Positions 11,685 to 22,092 of a stretch of 64,000 bases of DNA are shown here, piece after piece. The DNA comes from Simmondsia chinensis (taxonomy: Eukaryota; Streptophyta; Magnoliopsida; Caryophyllales; Simmondsiaceae), in contig JAGTTD010000001.1 in the NCBI GenBank assembly GCA_018398585.1, forward strand, positions 23,239,438-23,303,437, read 5' to 3'. Both the position numbers and the translations under genes were made by a program. Within the stretch, counting starts at the first letter, position 1, and the number at the start of each line of letters is the position of its first letter. The notes under the pieces were generated by a model. It was not told where the DNA came from and searched no databases. It saw nothing but the letters and a program-made list of their open reading frames with translations.

Positions 11685-11998
11685 ATACCTGAAAATTTTT
11701 GTTATGAGTGGCATGATTTGTGTCATCTATTCGGTTTAAATGTCTTGAGATTAGAAAGAACGGATAGACTTAATTTGCTTAGCCAACTATTGAATTTAGT
11801 TACCTAGGTAGTTGACGGGTTTTTCCTTAGAAAGATTGTTTTGCATTTAGAACCTTAAACTTTGAACCTCTGTCATTTTTTTTTTTTTAAAGAAGTAATC
11901 TTGTTTTGAATTGTGATAAATTCTTAAAAAACATGAGACCCTGTCCTTTCATGTTAGCCTTGCTTGAGGACAAGCAAGATTTAAGTTGAAGGGTATTT
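11685..11998 (+). other. A1 internal DNA before its 3' LTR, with putative PPT
   Basis: This is the A1 interior resuming after the CACTA element. It ends with CTTGAGGACAAGCAAGATTT and AAGTTGAAGGGTATTT just ahead of the LTR start. The purine-rich AGTTGAAGGG is the best PPT candidate but is weak. No ORF of note. Confidence 0.5.
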
Positions 11999-13092
11999 TG
12001 ATAAGTCTAATTTAGTATACAATTATTTATATCATTTAGATTCATTTTTAACTAGTTTATATCAAACTTCTATCGCTTTTGCCGCTTTTGCTCTTCTTCG
12101 CTACTATTGCTATTTCCTTGAAAAACACTCATTTTATGCTAAATCTTGTTCGGTTTTATCATCGACATCCACAAGTGAATGCAAGATACATCAAACAAAA
12201 GCAAAAATGGGCTAAACACATCATTTTACATAGCTAAAGCAAGGATGAACAACAAACATGTACAATTTGTAAATTTGGGTGGCCAAATTGAAAATCAAGA
12301 GCAAGGATGCATTGTGCACTTCAAGAACACATTCAAGTTGATGTAAAGCTTGAACTTGGATAGTGAAAAGAATGAACAACTAAACAAAATCAGCAAAAGT
12401 TTCAACTTACAAAGGTGAGCGGCAAGCTGGTGCAATGAGAGCAAAGCTTATGTAATTTTTTATTTTTTGAATTTACAACCTCAAACACTATAAATCAGAC
12501 AATGTGGGAGTTCTAGGATCATCAATTCATCTAGCAAAAAATCAATACAAATTAGAGAAAGCATAGGAAAACCGTGAGGGAAGGAAAGAAGAGTTTGGTT
12601 TGTAATTTTTCATTTTAAGTTCTTTTCTATCCTTTTCTTCTTTATGTTCATGGATTTTGTCGTAGTTTTGCTTTATATTATGTATACCATGAACTAATTT
12701 TATCTTTCTAAGGCTACGATATAGCCTAAGTTGTAATATACATTCTTTTCTAATTCAACATATTAAAAGTTTATTTATTGCGTTGTTTGAGTGTTCATCA
12801 TTTTTCTTCATGAGTTTTAAATGCTTGATCACCATTCTAAACCTATAATGATTCATAATGAGTCTGATAGGAGATTTATGATGGATGCTAAAGTGATAAA
12901 CACCACAAATTGAGCGAATGCTAGAGACAGATTGACACGATTTGTGTGGTCTTAAGTGAAAACCATAGATCTTCAAAACTCTTTTCTTATCTAAATTTAT
13001 GCAAGAGATTGATGAGTTAATATATAAAAAAACATGCTACATATTTCTCGAGAGAGAAAATTTAGTAAATTAGGGTTTTTAACCATCAATAT
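11999..13092 (+). repeat. A1 3' LTR, truncated where A2 begins
   Basis: It starts TGATAAGTCTAATTTAGTA and follows the 5' LTR base for base in long blocks (for example GCTACGATATAGCCTAAGTTG and TGAGCGAATGCTAGAGA). After about 1.1 kb, at the point matching about 6063 in the 5' copy, it stops at CATCAATAT where a second TGATAAGTC LTR starts. The remaining third of this LTR is not seen elsewhere in the window. Confidence 0.8.
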
Positions 13093-13358
13093 TGATAAGT
13101 CTAATTTAGTATATAATTATTCATATAATTTAGATTCATTTTCTAACCATTTCGCATCAAATTTTTATCGCTATTACTTGCTTTTGCTCTTTTTCTCTCT
13201 TACTGCTATTTTCTTGCAAAAACACTTATTTTATACTAAATCATGCTAGGCTTTATCATCAACATCAATAATTGAATTCAAGATACATCAAATAAAAGCA
13301 AAAAGTTGGGTAAAACACATCAAAACACACGGCTACAACAAGAACAACAAGAACATGT

Positions 13359-13810
13359 ACAATTCACTTCAAATTGAAAAAATGGGTGGCAAAATGAACA
13401 AATCAAGAGCAAGGATGGATTAAAAAATACATTAACATGTCCAAGTTGATGTAAACTCTGAATTTGGGTGGTACAAAGCTGAAAAAGCTGAAGAAAAACA
13501 GCAAGAACAGCAAGTTGCACCGGATAACAATAAGCTTGAACAATTCACTTCAACTTGCAAAAATGGGTGGCAAAATGAACAAATCAAGAGCACGGATGGA
13601 TTAAAAAATACACTAACATGTCCAAGTTGATGTAAACTCTGAATTTGGGTGGTGCAAAGCTGAAAAAACTGAAGAAAAACAGCAAGAACAGCAAGTTGCA
13701 CCGGATAACAATAAGCTTGAACAATTCACTTCAACTTGCAAAAATAGGTGGCAAAATGAACAAATCAAGTGCAAGGATGCTTTGTACACTTCAAAAACAT
13801 GTTCATAATG
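13359..13810. repeat. 181-bp tandem repeat in the A2 LTR
   Basis: ACAATTCACTTCAA starts at 13359, 13540 and 13721, an exact 181-bp spacing. The unit includes GGGTGGCAAAATGAACAAAT, AACATGTCCAAGTTGATGTA and GCAAGTTGCACCGGATAACA. There are two full copies and a partial third. The corresponding A1 region (about 12240-12420) shows no such expansion. Confidence 0.85.
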
Positions 13811-14872
13811 ATTTCAAGACTGATTTTGGGTGGTTCAAAGCTGCAAAAAAAAAATTTAAGATGAGCAAAGAACAGCAAGTTGCAAAAACTGGGCAGCAAG
13901 GTGATGCAATGAGCTTTAAGCTTGCAATATTTTTTATATTAAGTAATTCCAACCTTATGTACTATAAATAGGGAGGTTTTGAAAGTTTTTCAGCATCTCA
14001 TCATGCGAAAAAAACAAAATAGAAAGTAGAGGGAAAGGGAGGAAAACCGAGAGGAAGAAGAGGAAGGAAGGAAGAAGAAGTTTGGTTTGTAATTTTACAT
14101 TTTTAAGTTCTTTCTATCCTTTTCTTATTTAAAGTTCATGCATTTTATTTTAGTTTTGCTTTATATTATGTCTACTATGAACTAATTTTGTCTTTCCAAG
14201 GCTACGATGCAGCTGAAATTGTAATATACGCTCTTTTCTAATTCAACGTATTCAAAGTTTGTTTATTGTGCTGTTTGAGTGTTTATCATTATTCTTCATG
14301 GGTTTTGAATACTTGATCGCCATTCAAAGCCTACAATGATTCATAATGAGTCCGAGAGGATATTTATGATGATTGCTAAAGTGATAAACACTATAAATTG
14401 AGCGAATGCTAGGGATATATTAACACGATTTCTGTGGTCTTAAGTGAAAACCATGGATCTTCAAGACTCTTTTCTTATTTAAATTCATGCAAGAGATTGA
14501 TGAGTTAATATATAAAAAAGCATGGTAAATGTTGCTCGAGAGAGAATATTTAATAAATTAGGGTTTTTGACTATTAACATGTATTAAGAACTTGAATATC
14601 GAGAATAGAAAGGCATATTTATGCACCTAGGTAAAATCGGATACCTTGAATCTTATTAACTCATAAAAATCTTCTAAAAATCAGAACACCTTTTGTAAAA
14701 TTAGTAAGCATTTTCGGTCTTTTCCATTTTGTTTCGTTTTACGTAAAAAACTTTAAATTTCAGTCTTTCAAATAGTGCTGAAGCTACAAATTTCGGTCCT
14801 CATTCAATAACAATTCTTGTGGGAGGATACTCTACTCATTTCTATATTAGTTGATATGACTTAATGCACTTG

Positions 14873-14877
14873 CTAAG
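14873..14877. other. G1 target-site duplication, left
   Basis: CTAAG directly before the G1 LTR start; the same five bases follow G1 at 18525-18529. Confidence 0.9.
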
Positions 14878-15378
14878 TGTTATGATCCGAGCTTGATGGG
14901 AATTAGGGGGTTCGCTGCATATGGCTATTGTTGATGAGCTGCGGTAGTGTTGCTTAACAAATGTAGTAGCTTAGTTCATTTTCTACATACTTTAGCTACA
15001 AATGTAATAAACTACAGTAGCTTGCTGCAGTATTGTTCGCATTGGCGCCAAAACTAGCTTAGTGGTTGTTAGTGGTTGTTTGTTAGATATTTTTAGTTGA
15101 TCTAGATATTTTCCTTTCTTAAGTCGGTTGCTAGGCTTGACATGATTCAATGTATTAGATTGCTATAAGTAGTTGTTCTCAAGTGTAATATGTTCATTCA
15201 ATCATAATATCAACATTCTCAATTTGAGATGAACATTCTCTCTCTCACCTAACTCTCTCTACTTTCTTATCTATATTTCTCTAACTTCTCATCTAATTTC
15301 ACTTATTTCTCATCTCATACTCTCATCTATCCTCAATTTACTCAGCTTATGCTTTGTGATTCAATCATGAGCATAACA
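14878..15378 (+). repeat. G1 5' LTR
   Basis: 501 bp, TGTTATGATCCGAGC to GAGCATAACA. U3 contains the palindrome TTGGCGCCAA at 15052-15061, an E2F-site-like motif. A TATA-like TATAAGTAG lies at 15164-15172. A CT-rich stretch (TCTCTCTCACC and similar) lies downstream, as in related LTRs here. Confidence 0.9.
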
Positions 15379-15380
15379 AT

Positions 15381-15394
15381 TGGTGTCAAAGACT
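15381..15394 (+). other. G1 primer-binding site, tRNA-iMet type (decayed)
   Basis: TGGTGTCAAAGACTC starts 2 bases after the LTR and resembles TGGTATCAGAGCC, the complement of the 3' end of initiator tRNA-Met, with a few changes. Confidence 0.75.
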
Positions 15395-15870
15395 CGTTTG
15401 GCTTCCAATTGAGCTCATAATCAAGAAACAAATTCAAAATCAGATTGTTGTGCTGCGCAAGAGTCTAGGTGCTGTGCAATTGATTTAGATGAATCAAAAT
15501 CAACTAAATTGAGTTGTATTTTTTCAAGTTTTAGTGCTGGCTACAATTGATCAACAAAAAAAAAAAACAGGTTTCACTGTTGAATTTTAGTTCATTCCGA
15601 TCGATCAAAGTGCAAGAACAAATACATGAACAACTGAATCACAATCAGCTCAAATTTAGCATTTTCGATACTGTTTTATTGATGATTCTGTTGGAGATTT
15701 GAAAATACGATTCGGATTGTTATGTGCTGTCATTAAGTTGTGATTTTAGTAATTTGAACTTCGCATAGAAGGTGTTCGATTAGTTGTGTTAGCTCAGATT
15801 TTTAGCTGAACTAAAACAAATCCAAATTGTGAAGTTAGTGAGTTGGCTAGAAGCAAGAAACACCATTCAT

Positions 15871-16301
15871 CATGGCTGGGGGAGTCACTACAAGGTCTGG
15901 TGCAGGAGCTGGAAATTCAGCCACTCTTGTTGATCCTAACAACTCTTATGCTACTGTAGTTGGTACAAGCGCAGCAAAGGAAGCACAATTTTTTTACTTA
16001 TGAACAGCTGAATTCGAAAATGGATGCAATGTTTGAACGATTTAGACAAGAGAGCAATCAGCAAAGGAATGAAATGTTTGATCAACTTAAACAAAGTCAG
16101 CTGGAAAAGGATCAACAAAGGATTGAAATGTTTTATCAACTTAAGCAAAATCAGCTGGAAAATGATCAAAAGAGAGAAGAAAGAATGCTCCAGTTTCTGA
16201 GGCAAGTGCGGCTGGATAGCAATCAAACAATTGAAGATCGATTATCTCAACAATTGCAAAGAATTGAGGCTAGAGTTGAGGACCGCTTGGCTATGCTGTA
16301 G
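15871..16301 (+). pseudogene. G1 gag N-terminal region, frameshifted
   Basis: ATG at 15871 opens MAGGVTTRSG, the same start as F1 gag (MAGGVTTRSGMAK at 33522). After 43 codons the frame hits a TGA (16000). The continuing gag sense is in another frame (15960-16301) with a repetitive Gln/Arg/Glu-rich coiled-coil segment of the type QLKQSQLEKDQQRIEMFYQL. One shift near 15990 accounts for this. A TAG closes the segment at about 16300. Confidence 0.8.
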
Positions 16302-16432
16302 AATCAAGTGCAAAGACAGAAATAGATTCTGGTATTGGTGGTTTGTTGCCTGCAAGTTAGTTAGGAAGACCTTCTGGTGGGGTACAACCTCAGGTACCGG
16401 ATGCTGCAGTTGAATCACAAGGTGGACCTCAA

Positions 16433-17480
16433 ATGGCTAATGTGTCTATTAGGCCTCAAGTTCCCCTCCAACCTGCTGATGTAAGACCTCAAAATCGCAC
16501 TTCAGAAGCTGATTTAACTGCCGGACCTCATGAACATCTACTTGAGCAGGTGCAGGTTCGATCTACCAGCAGGGATCTTGAACAGAATGGACAATCTCAA
16601 GATCATTCAGTGCAATTCAAATCATACACAATGGATGCAAGACAGTTTGCTCATCCACCTGATCAAGTACATGCTCAATCTACTTGCTTATTTGAGGAAC
16701 ATCTAGTTCGGCCTCTAGATCAGGCTCAACAGCAATGTCCTGGACAGGATGCTTCCGAAATTGGTCCCACAAGAGGCAGTGATGTTGCAATTGGTAATCG
16801 TGGTAATGGCTTTAGACAACCAAGAGTTCAAATTGAAAATTTTGATGGGAAGCAGCCACATTCTTGGCTTAGAAGATGTGAACGTTACTTCCACTTTTAT
16901 TCCATCCCCGATGAGAAAAAGGTGGAATTAGCTGCAGTTTATCTTCAAGGGGATCATGAAGTTTGGCTCTATAGTCTATTGAAGAGTAATTCCACATTAA
17001 CTTGGGCTGAATTTATGATTGAACTTTGTGAACGCTATAGTGATGAAGATTCTAGTGACATTGTTGATAACTTCAACAAGGTGATTCAAGTTACAACCGT
17101 GAAGGAGTATATGACAAGGTTTGAAAACCTTAGAGCAAGCATGATAACTGTCTATCCTCATGCCACTGAGTCATTTTACGTCTCAAGCTTCATCAGTGGA
17201 TTAAAGCTTAAAATCAAGAATCTGGTGAGGGCAATTGGTCCTACTTCTTTATCCAAAGCTTATGCAAAGGCCAAGTTGTTTGAGGCCACGGTTCTAACAA
17301 CCAATGATGGGAAAAAGCACAAAGGAGAAAGTTCCCAACATCATCAAAAGGGGGTAGATGAACCCAAAGTGAACCGCACCTTTGAGAAGAATACTTTTGA
17401 GAAGAGGCCTCAAAGGCTCTAATTTAAGTGCCGTCAGCCTTATGAAATTGGCCATAAATGTAATCCTAAATTCCTCATGA
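16433..17480 (+). pseudogene. G1 gag central domain and zinc knuckle
   Basis: A 329-codon frame (16433-17422). Residues 1-120 are a Gln/Pro-rich linker; from about residue 128 comes the retrotransposon gag domain, with FDGKQPHSWLRRCERYFHF, VELAAVYLQGDHEVW and VKEYMTRFENLRASM. A TAA at 17420 falls just before the CCHC knuckle, which reads KCRQPYEIGHKCNP. Gag builds the particle; the knuckle binds RNA. It closely matches F1 gag, so the two share a recent ancestor. Confidence 0.9.
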
Positions 17481-17559
17481 CAGCTAGAGGAGTTTACATT
17501 GAAGGGCAGTCTGATAGTGATGAGGCCGGTATTGACGATGAGGGTTCTGATCAAGAACT

Positions 17560-17991
17560 TTTTATTGAGGATGATTTCCTTGAAGGCTTTGATAGGGCAA
17601 GGAGTTCATAACACAATCAGGATCAAAGGAAAAGCGGGCAAGAGATCTATTGTCATCTTGATTGACAGTGGAAGCACTCACAGTTTTATTGATCATAAAA
17701 TAGTGAAGAAAGTGGGACATGAGGTGATCAAGACTCATCCCTTAGCGGTGACCGTGGCTAATGGAAACTCTATCCTTACACAGGACAAATGACGAGCTTT
17801 TCAGTGGTCTATACAGGAGTATCAGTTCACATACGATTTCAGAGTTCTTCCCTTGGGTGGATGTGATATGGTGCTTGGAGTTGATTGGATGCGTTCTTTC
17901 AACCTGGTGTCCTTTGATTATGCTAAAGAAGCTGTGTCCTTTGAAAGTCAGGGAACTAGAGTTACATTGAGAGGCATGGACGATCTCTAAT
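17560..17991 (+). pseudogene. G1 aspartic protease domain
   Basis: The active site reads ILIDSGSTHSFID and is intact. The domain ends with LPLGGCDMVLGVDWMR. One in-frame TGA at about 17789 and a shift near 17580 interrupt it. The reading ends in GMDDL then stop, about 43 bp before the 3' LTR, with no RT after it. In full-length relatives (F2, E2) protease leads directly into RT. Confidence 0.85.
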
Positions 17992-17999
17992 TTTTCAAT

Positions 18000-18033
18000 C
18001 TTGAGGACAAGAATGTCCTCAAGGGGAAGGGAA
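18000..18033 (+). other. G1 pre-PPT inverted repeat and polypurine tract
   Basis: CTTGAGGAC, AAGAAT, GTCCTCAAG forms a perfect 9-bp stem with a 6-nt loop (18000-18023), followed at once by the purine run GGGGAAGGGAA, the plus-strand primer. Read as codons the block is LEDKNVLKGKG, matching the LEDK end of chromovirus Pol proteins; it is thus probably the fossil end of a deleted pol. Confidence 0.7.
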
Positions 18034-18524
18034 TGTTATGATTCGAGCTTGATGGGAATTAGGGGGTTCACAGCATATGGCTATTGTTGATGAGCTGTAG
18101 TAGTGTTGCTTAATGAATGTAGTACCGTAGTTCATTTTCTGCATACTTTAGCTACAAATGTAATAAACTGCAGTAGCTTGCTGCAGTATTGTTGGCATTG
18201 GCGTCAAAACTAGCTTAGTGGTTGTTACTTAGATATTTTTAGTTGATCTAGATATTTTCATTGCTTAAGTCGGTTGCTAGGCTTGACTTGATTCAATGTA
18301 TTAGATTGCTATAAGTAGTTATTCTCAAGTGTAATAAGATCATTCAATCATAATATCAACATTCTCAATTTGAGATGAACTTTTTCTCTCTCACCCAACT
18401 CTCTCTACTTTCTCATCTATATTTCTCTAACTTCTCATCTAATTTCACTTCTTTTTCATCTCATACTCGCATCTATCCTCAATTTACTCAACTTATGCTT
18501 TGTGATTCAATCACGAGCATAACA
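18034..18524 (+). repeat. G1 3' LTR
   Basis: 491 bp, TGTTATGATTCGAGC to GAGCATAACA. It matches the 5' LTR with scattered substitutions and a short deletion. The E2F-like palindrome reads TTGGCGTCAA here (18198-18207), consistent with decay of a CpG. Confidence 0.9.
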
Positions 18525-18547
18525 CTAAGCAAACACCAAGCACATCA
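18525..18547 (+). repeat. A2 5' LTR, right end
   Basis: CTAAGCAAACACC through CACATCA is the end of the A2 LTR after G1, matching the A1 LTR end (CTAAGCAAACATTAAGCATCA). It begins with the second copy of the G1 TSD. Confidence 0.8.
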
Positions 18548-18553
18548 AGTTTT

Positions 18554-18570
18554 TGGCGCCTTTGCTGGGG
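18554..18570 (+). other. A2 primer-binding site, tRNA-Asp type
   Basis: TGGCGCCTTTGCTGGGG, two mismatches from the complement of the tRNA-Asp 3' end, 6 bases after the LTR as in A1. Confidence 0.8.
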
Positions 18571-19108
18571 ATTGTTCTTATCTAAGTAATATCGATACCA
18601 ACTAGTTTTGGTACTAATTTGAAGTTGTTTGTTACAACTTGTAAATTTTGTTTAAGTTTGAAGAAGAAATTTCTTTCTTTCATTTATTCATTCACATGAT
18701 TTTATTTGTAAAGTTATTTTTAACACCATCCCTAAAATTGTGCTTTTGTTAAGTTTTGTTAAGTTTATGTTATTTTGTTGTTTTTCTTATGTTTTTGTTT
18801 ATTTTCATCTTTCTATTACTTATAAGTTAACTTTAAAAAATTTTTGAAATTTAAATTGTTATTTTTAAGTTTTTCCAAACATTAGTGCTATCTTTCTTTG
18901 TTTTTTGTTAAAATTTTATATTTGTTAGGTTTTTGTGTTAGATTATTGTATTTTAAGTTTTCTAATTAGTTTTATCTTTCTTTTAACTTTTTTAACACTT
19001 TTGAAATTTGGTTTAGTTAAGCTTTGTATTATATTGTAGTATATTGGTTCTTTCTCATTATTGTTATCTTTCTTTTGACTTTTAAGATTATGTTCCTTAC
19101 TCTGTATG
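18571..19108 (+). other. A2 leader, T-rich
   Basis: Counterpart of the A1 leader with the same order of T-rich blocks. No ORF or RNA gene seen. Confidence 0.6.
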
Positions 19109-19926
19109 CAAAATTATATGAAAATGAAATAATCCCTTTAGATCCTAAAATCAAAAGAACACTTTGACAAATCAGGAAAACCAAACGAATTGAAACAATG
19201 GCTACTATTTCGCTGTCCCAACTGTTGGAGGATACACTTCTAGCATCTGATGTCCACCCATACAAGCAAATAATTTTGAAATAGAACCCACGATAATACA
19301 AATGATTCAGCAAACTGTTCAGCTTGGCAGTCTACTTAGTGAGGATCTGAATTTGCATATCCCTAACTTTCTTGAGATATGTGATACATTTAAGCAAAAT
19401 GGCGTCAATGATGATGCAATTCGCTTAAGACTATTCCCGTTCTCACTAAGAGACAAGGCCAAGGCTGGTTAATGCCATTGCCACCAGGTACCACCACCAC
19501 GTGGGATGATTTGGCACAAAAATTTCTCACTAAATATTTTCCACCCGCCAAATCAGCCAAAATGAGGAATGACATTACCGCTTTAACACGGTACGATATG
19601 GAATCATTGTATGACACGTGGAAACGATATAAAGAGCTTTGAAGAAGGTGCCTAGAGCTTGGTTTACCAGTATGGATGTAAGTCCAAAAGTTTACAATGG
19701 TTTGGCACCCAATACCCAAACAATGGCGGACGCGGCTGGTGGAGGTGCCCTCAACAGCAAGGCACCAGATGAAGCATACGAGTTGCTAAAGGTAATGGCT
19801 AGCAACAAATACGTGAGAACAGCTCATCAAACAACGCAAAGGAAACCTGTAGGTATTCACGAAGTAGATGCATTAACCATGTTGTCCGATCTGTTGGCCC
19901 TAAAGCCATTTATATTGCAAATTTGA
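19109..19926 (+). pseudogene. Athila-type gag remnant (A2)
   Basis: Broken frames give the same gag core as A1 (NLHIPNFLEICDTFKQNG, IRLRLFPFSLRDKAKA) and then a 95-codon frame (19639-19926) with VYNGLAPNTQTMADAAGGGA and DEAYELLKVMASN, the next gag segment not kept in A1. Several shifts and stops, and a deletion near 19205, disable it. The A3 LTR begins about 115 bp further on, so no A2 pol is visible. Confidence 0.8.
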
Positions 19927-20041
19927 TGATAACAACCATTTAGTGAGTCAAAGTGTTTAAATTGCTCGAATCTTGTTGCTAAGTGACGCATAAGAAAGAG
20001 AGAAAAATCAAGGTTAATCTTGCTGATACGAAGCTATCTAC

Positions 20042-22069
20042 TGATATGTCTAAAATCGTATATACATTTTTTATATTATTTTAATATATTTTTAAACATT
20101 TTATATTAAATTTTTATTGCTTTTGCTCGATTTTGCTCTTTTTCGCTCATATTGCTATTTTCTTACAAAAATACTCATTTTATACTAAATCTTGCTAGGT
20201 TTTATCATTAACATCAACAAGTAAAAGCAAGATACACCAAACCAAAGAAAAAAATGGGCAAAACATAATAATTGACATGGCTAAATCAAGAACATAACAA
20301 GTTCATGCACAATACAATTCAACTTGCAAAAAAGGGGTAACAATGCACAAATCAAGTGCAAGGATTAATAAAAAAATGCATTATCATGTCAAATTTGATG
20401 TAAAATTTGAATTTACGTGGGTTTAAGCTCAAAAATTTGAAGAAAATCAGCAAAGAACCGCAAGAACTGAGAAAATGCACCAAGCTCAACCAATCCATTT
20501 CAACTTGCAATTTTGGGTGCCAAAATGGACAAATAACATGAAAGAAATTCTTGACCACTTTATTAAAATCTTCAAGTTGATGTTAAAGCTGATTTTGTGC
20601 GGTGCAAAGCAATAAAAAAAAAATGAAAAAAATCAAGTTGAACAGCCATTGAAGAATCTGGGCGGCAAGGGTGCAGGTGGTGGTGCAATTAGCTTCAATT
20701 GCATTTTAGGAGCAAAAACTCAATGCTTTTTACACAAATTCATTTTACAAACATACTTTAACATGTGTTAACTCATCGTTTTCAAGTTTTGGGCGGTGCA
20801 ATTCAAGAAAAAATGAAAAAAAAAATGGATGAATAAGCAACACTGCTGTGGCTGCAGAAAATTGACAGATTTTGCACAACTTGCTTACTTTCTCCACTTT
20901 GGGCGGCTATATTATGCAATACTTTAGCTCAAATTCATTATATACACGCTATAGTACATGCACATGATGATGTTGAGCAGAATTTGGGCAGCGAAATGTA
21001 AAAAAATTGAAGAAAAAGGGGGGAGAACAGGGCTTCAGCACCAACTGCAGCTGCTGTAAGTTTCAGCTAATGAGGAAGAAGTTTGAAGATTTTTTACAAT
21101 TTTTTTATGCTAGCTCAACTACTATAAATAGGGGATGGTGTGGTGGTGTTTAAGCATCAGATTTCAAAACAAAAATCATAAGATTTGCGTGAGAAAAGAG
21201 AGAAAAACTGTGAGAAAGAGGAAAGGAGAAGGAAAGAAGAAAGTTTGGTTTGTAATTTTGCATTTTTAGTTCTTTCTATCCCTTTTTCTTTCCTAAGTTC
21301 ATGAAATTTGTGTTTATAATGTTTAATATTAAGTTTATTATGGACTAATTTTGTTATTTTAAGGCCACGATGTAGCCTAATTTGTAATATACGCTTATTT
21401 CTAATTTAAAGTATTCAATGTTTACGTTATTGTGTTGTTGAAGTGTTTATCATTGTTCTTCATGAGTTTTAAATGTTTGATCACCACTTAAAGAATATAA
21501 TAATTCATAATGAGTCTAAGAGGAGATTTATGATGATTGCTGAGGTGATAAGCACCATAAATTGGGCAAATGCTCGAGAGAGATTAACGCGATTTGTGTG
21601 GTTTTCAAAAAAGAAAATCATATAGCTTTAAAAACTCTTTTCTTATTTAAATTCATGCACGAGAGTGATGGGTTAATGTATTAAAGTGTATGCTAAATGT
21701 TGCTTGAGAGAGAATATTTAGTAAATTAGGATTTTCAACCATAAACACATAGTAACAACTTGAATATTGATAATAAAAAAGGTGTATTGATGCAACTAAG
21801 GTGAAATCGGATGCCTTAGACTATATAAACTAATAAAAACCAATAAAAAATTAGCACATTCTAATCTCGTTTTATCTTTTATTTCTTTTTATTTGTATTT
21901 TACTTTATTTCATATCAAAATCCTAAATTTTTCGGTCTTTCAAATAGTATTAAAGCTACTAATTTTGGTATTCACTCAATACAATCCTCGTGGGAACGAT
22001 ACTCTACTCACTTCTATATTACTTGGTACGACTAGTGCACTTGCTAATGCATATGCAAAGTCTGTATCA
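20042..22069 (+). repeat. A3 5' LTR (Athila-type, divergent)
   Basis: It begins TGATATGTCTAAAATCG and ends GTATCA, with PBS following. At 2028 bp it is longer than A1. Landmarks GATGTAGCCTAATTTGTAATA and TTTCAAATAGTATTAAAGCTA match the family and especially the solo LTR at 37012. Several weakly similar segments between 20270 and 21120 (GGGCGGCAAG, GGGCGGTGCAA, GGGCGGCTATA) suggest old internal duplication. Confidence 0.8.
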
Positions 22070-22075
22070 AGTTTT

Positions 22076-22092
22076 TGGTGCCGTTGCCGGGG
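22076..22092 (+). other. A3 primer-binding site, tRNA-Asp type
   Basis: TGGTGCCGTTGCCGGGG, one transition from the complement of the tRNA-Asp(GTC) 3' end. Confidence 0.85.

Larger units (their letters stand above)
13093..14877 (+). repeat. A2 5' LTR, main part (Athila-type)
   Basis: It begins TGATAAGTCTAATTTAGTATA and carries the same family landmarks as A1, but is longer because of a 181-bp tandem repeat. It is split near its right end by G1 and finishes at 18525-18547. A 108-codon frame within it (13645-13971) is repeat DNA, not a gene. Confidence 0.85.
14878..18524 (+). mobile_element. G1: gag-protease-only chromovirus-related element
   Basis: A 3.65-kb LTR element with both LTRs, iMet-type PBS, gag, zinc knuckle, protease and PPT, flanked by TSD CTAAG. 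Reading runs straight from the end of protease (MDDL then stop, about 17989) into the pre-PPT block, so RT, RNase H and integrase are absent. The same layout occurs in F1. G1 is best seen as a non-autonomous derivative that used pol proteins from a relative. Gag is now broken by frameshifts. Confidence 0.9.

Noticed and set aside
13359..13810. CRISPR array
   Set aside because: Repeat units are long and contiguous with no short repeat-spacer pattern, and the DNA is plant nuclear.
13645..13971. 108-codon Lys-rich frame
   Set aside because: It lies in the tandem-repeat part of the A2 LTR, its frame follows the 181-bp repeat, and it has no counterpart in the A1 LTR.
20042..22069. A3 LTR as the 3' LTR of A2
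   Set aside because: It is followed by a tRNA-Asp PBS and leader, so it acts as a 5' LTR, and its sequence is clearly more diverged from A2 than A2 is from A1.
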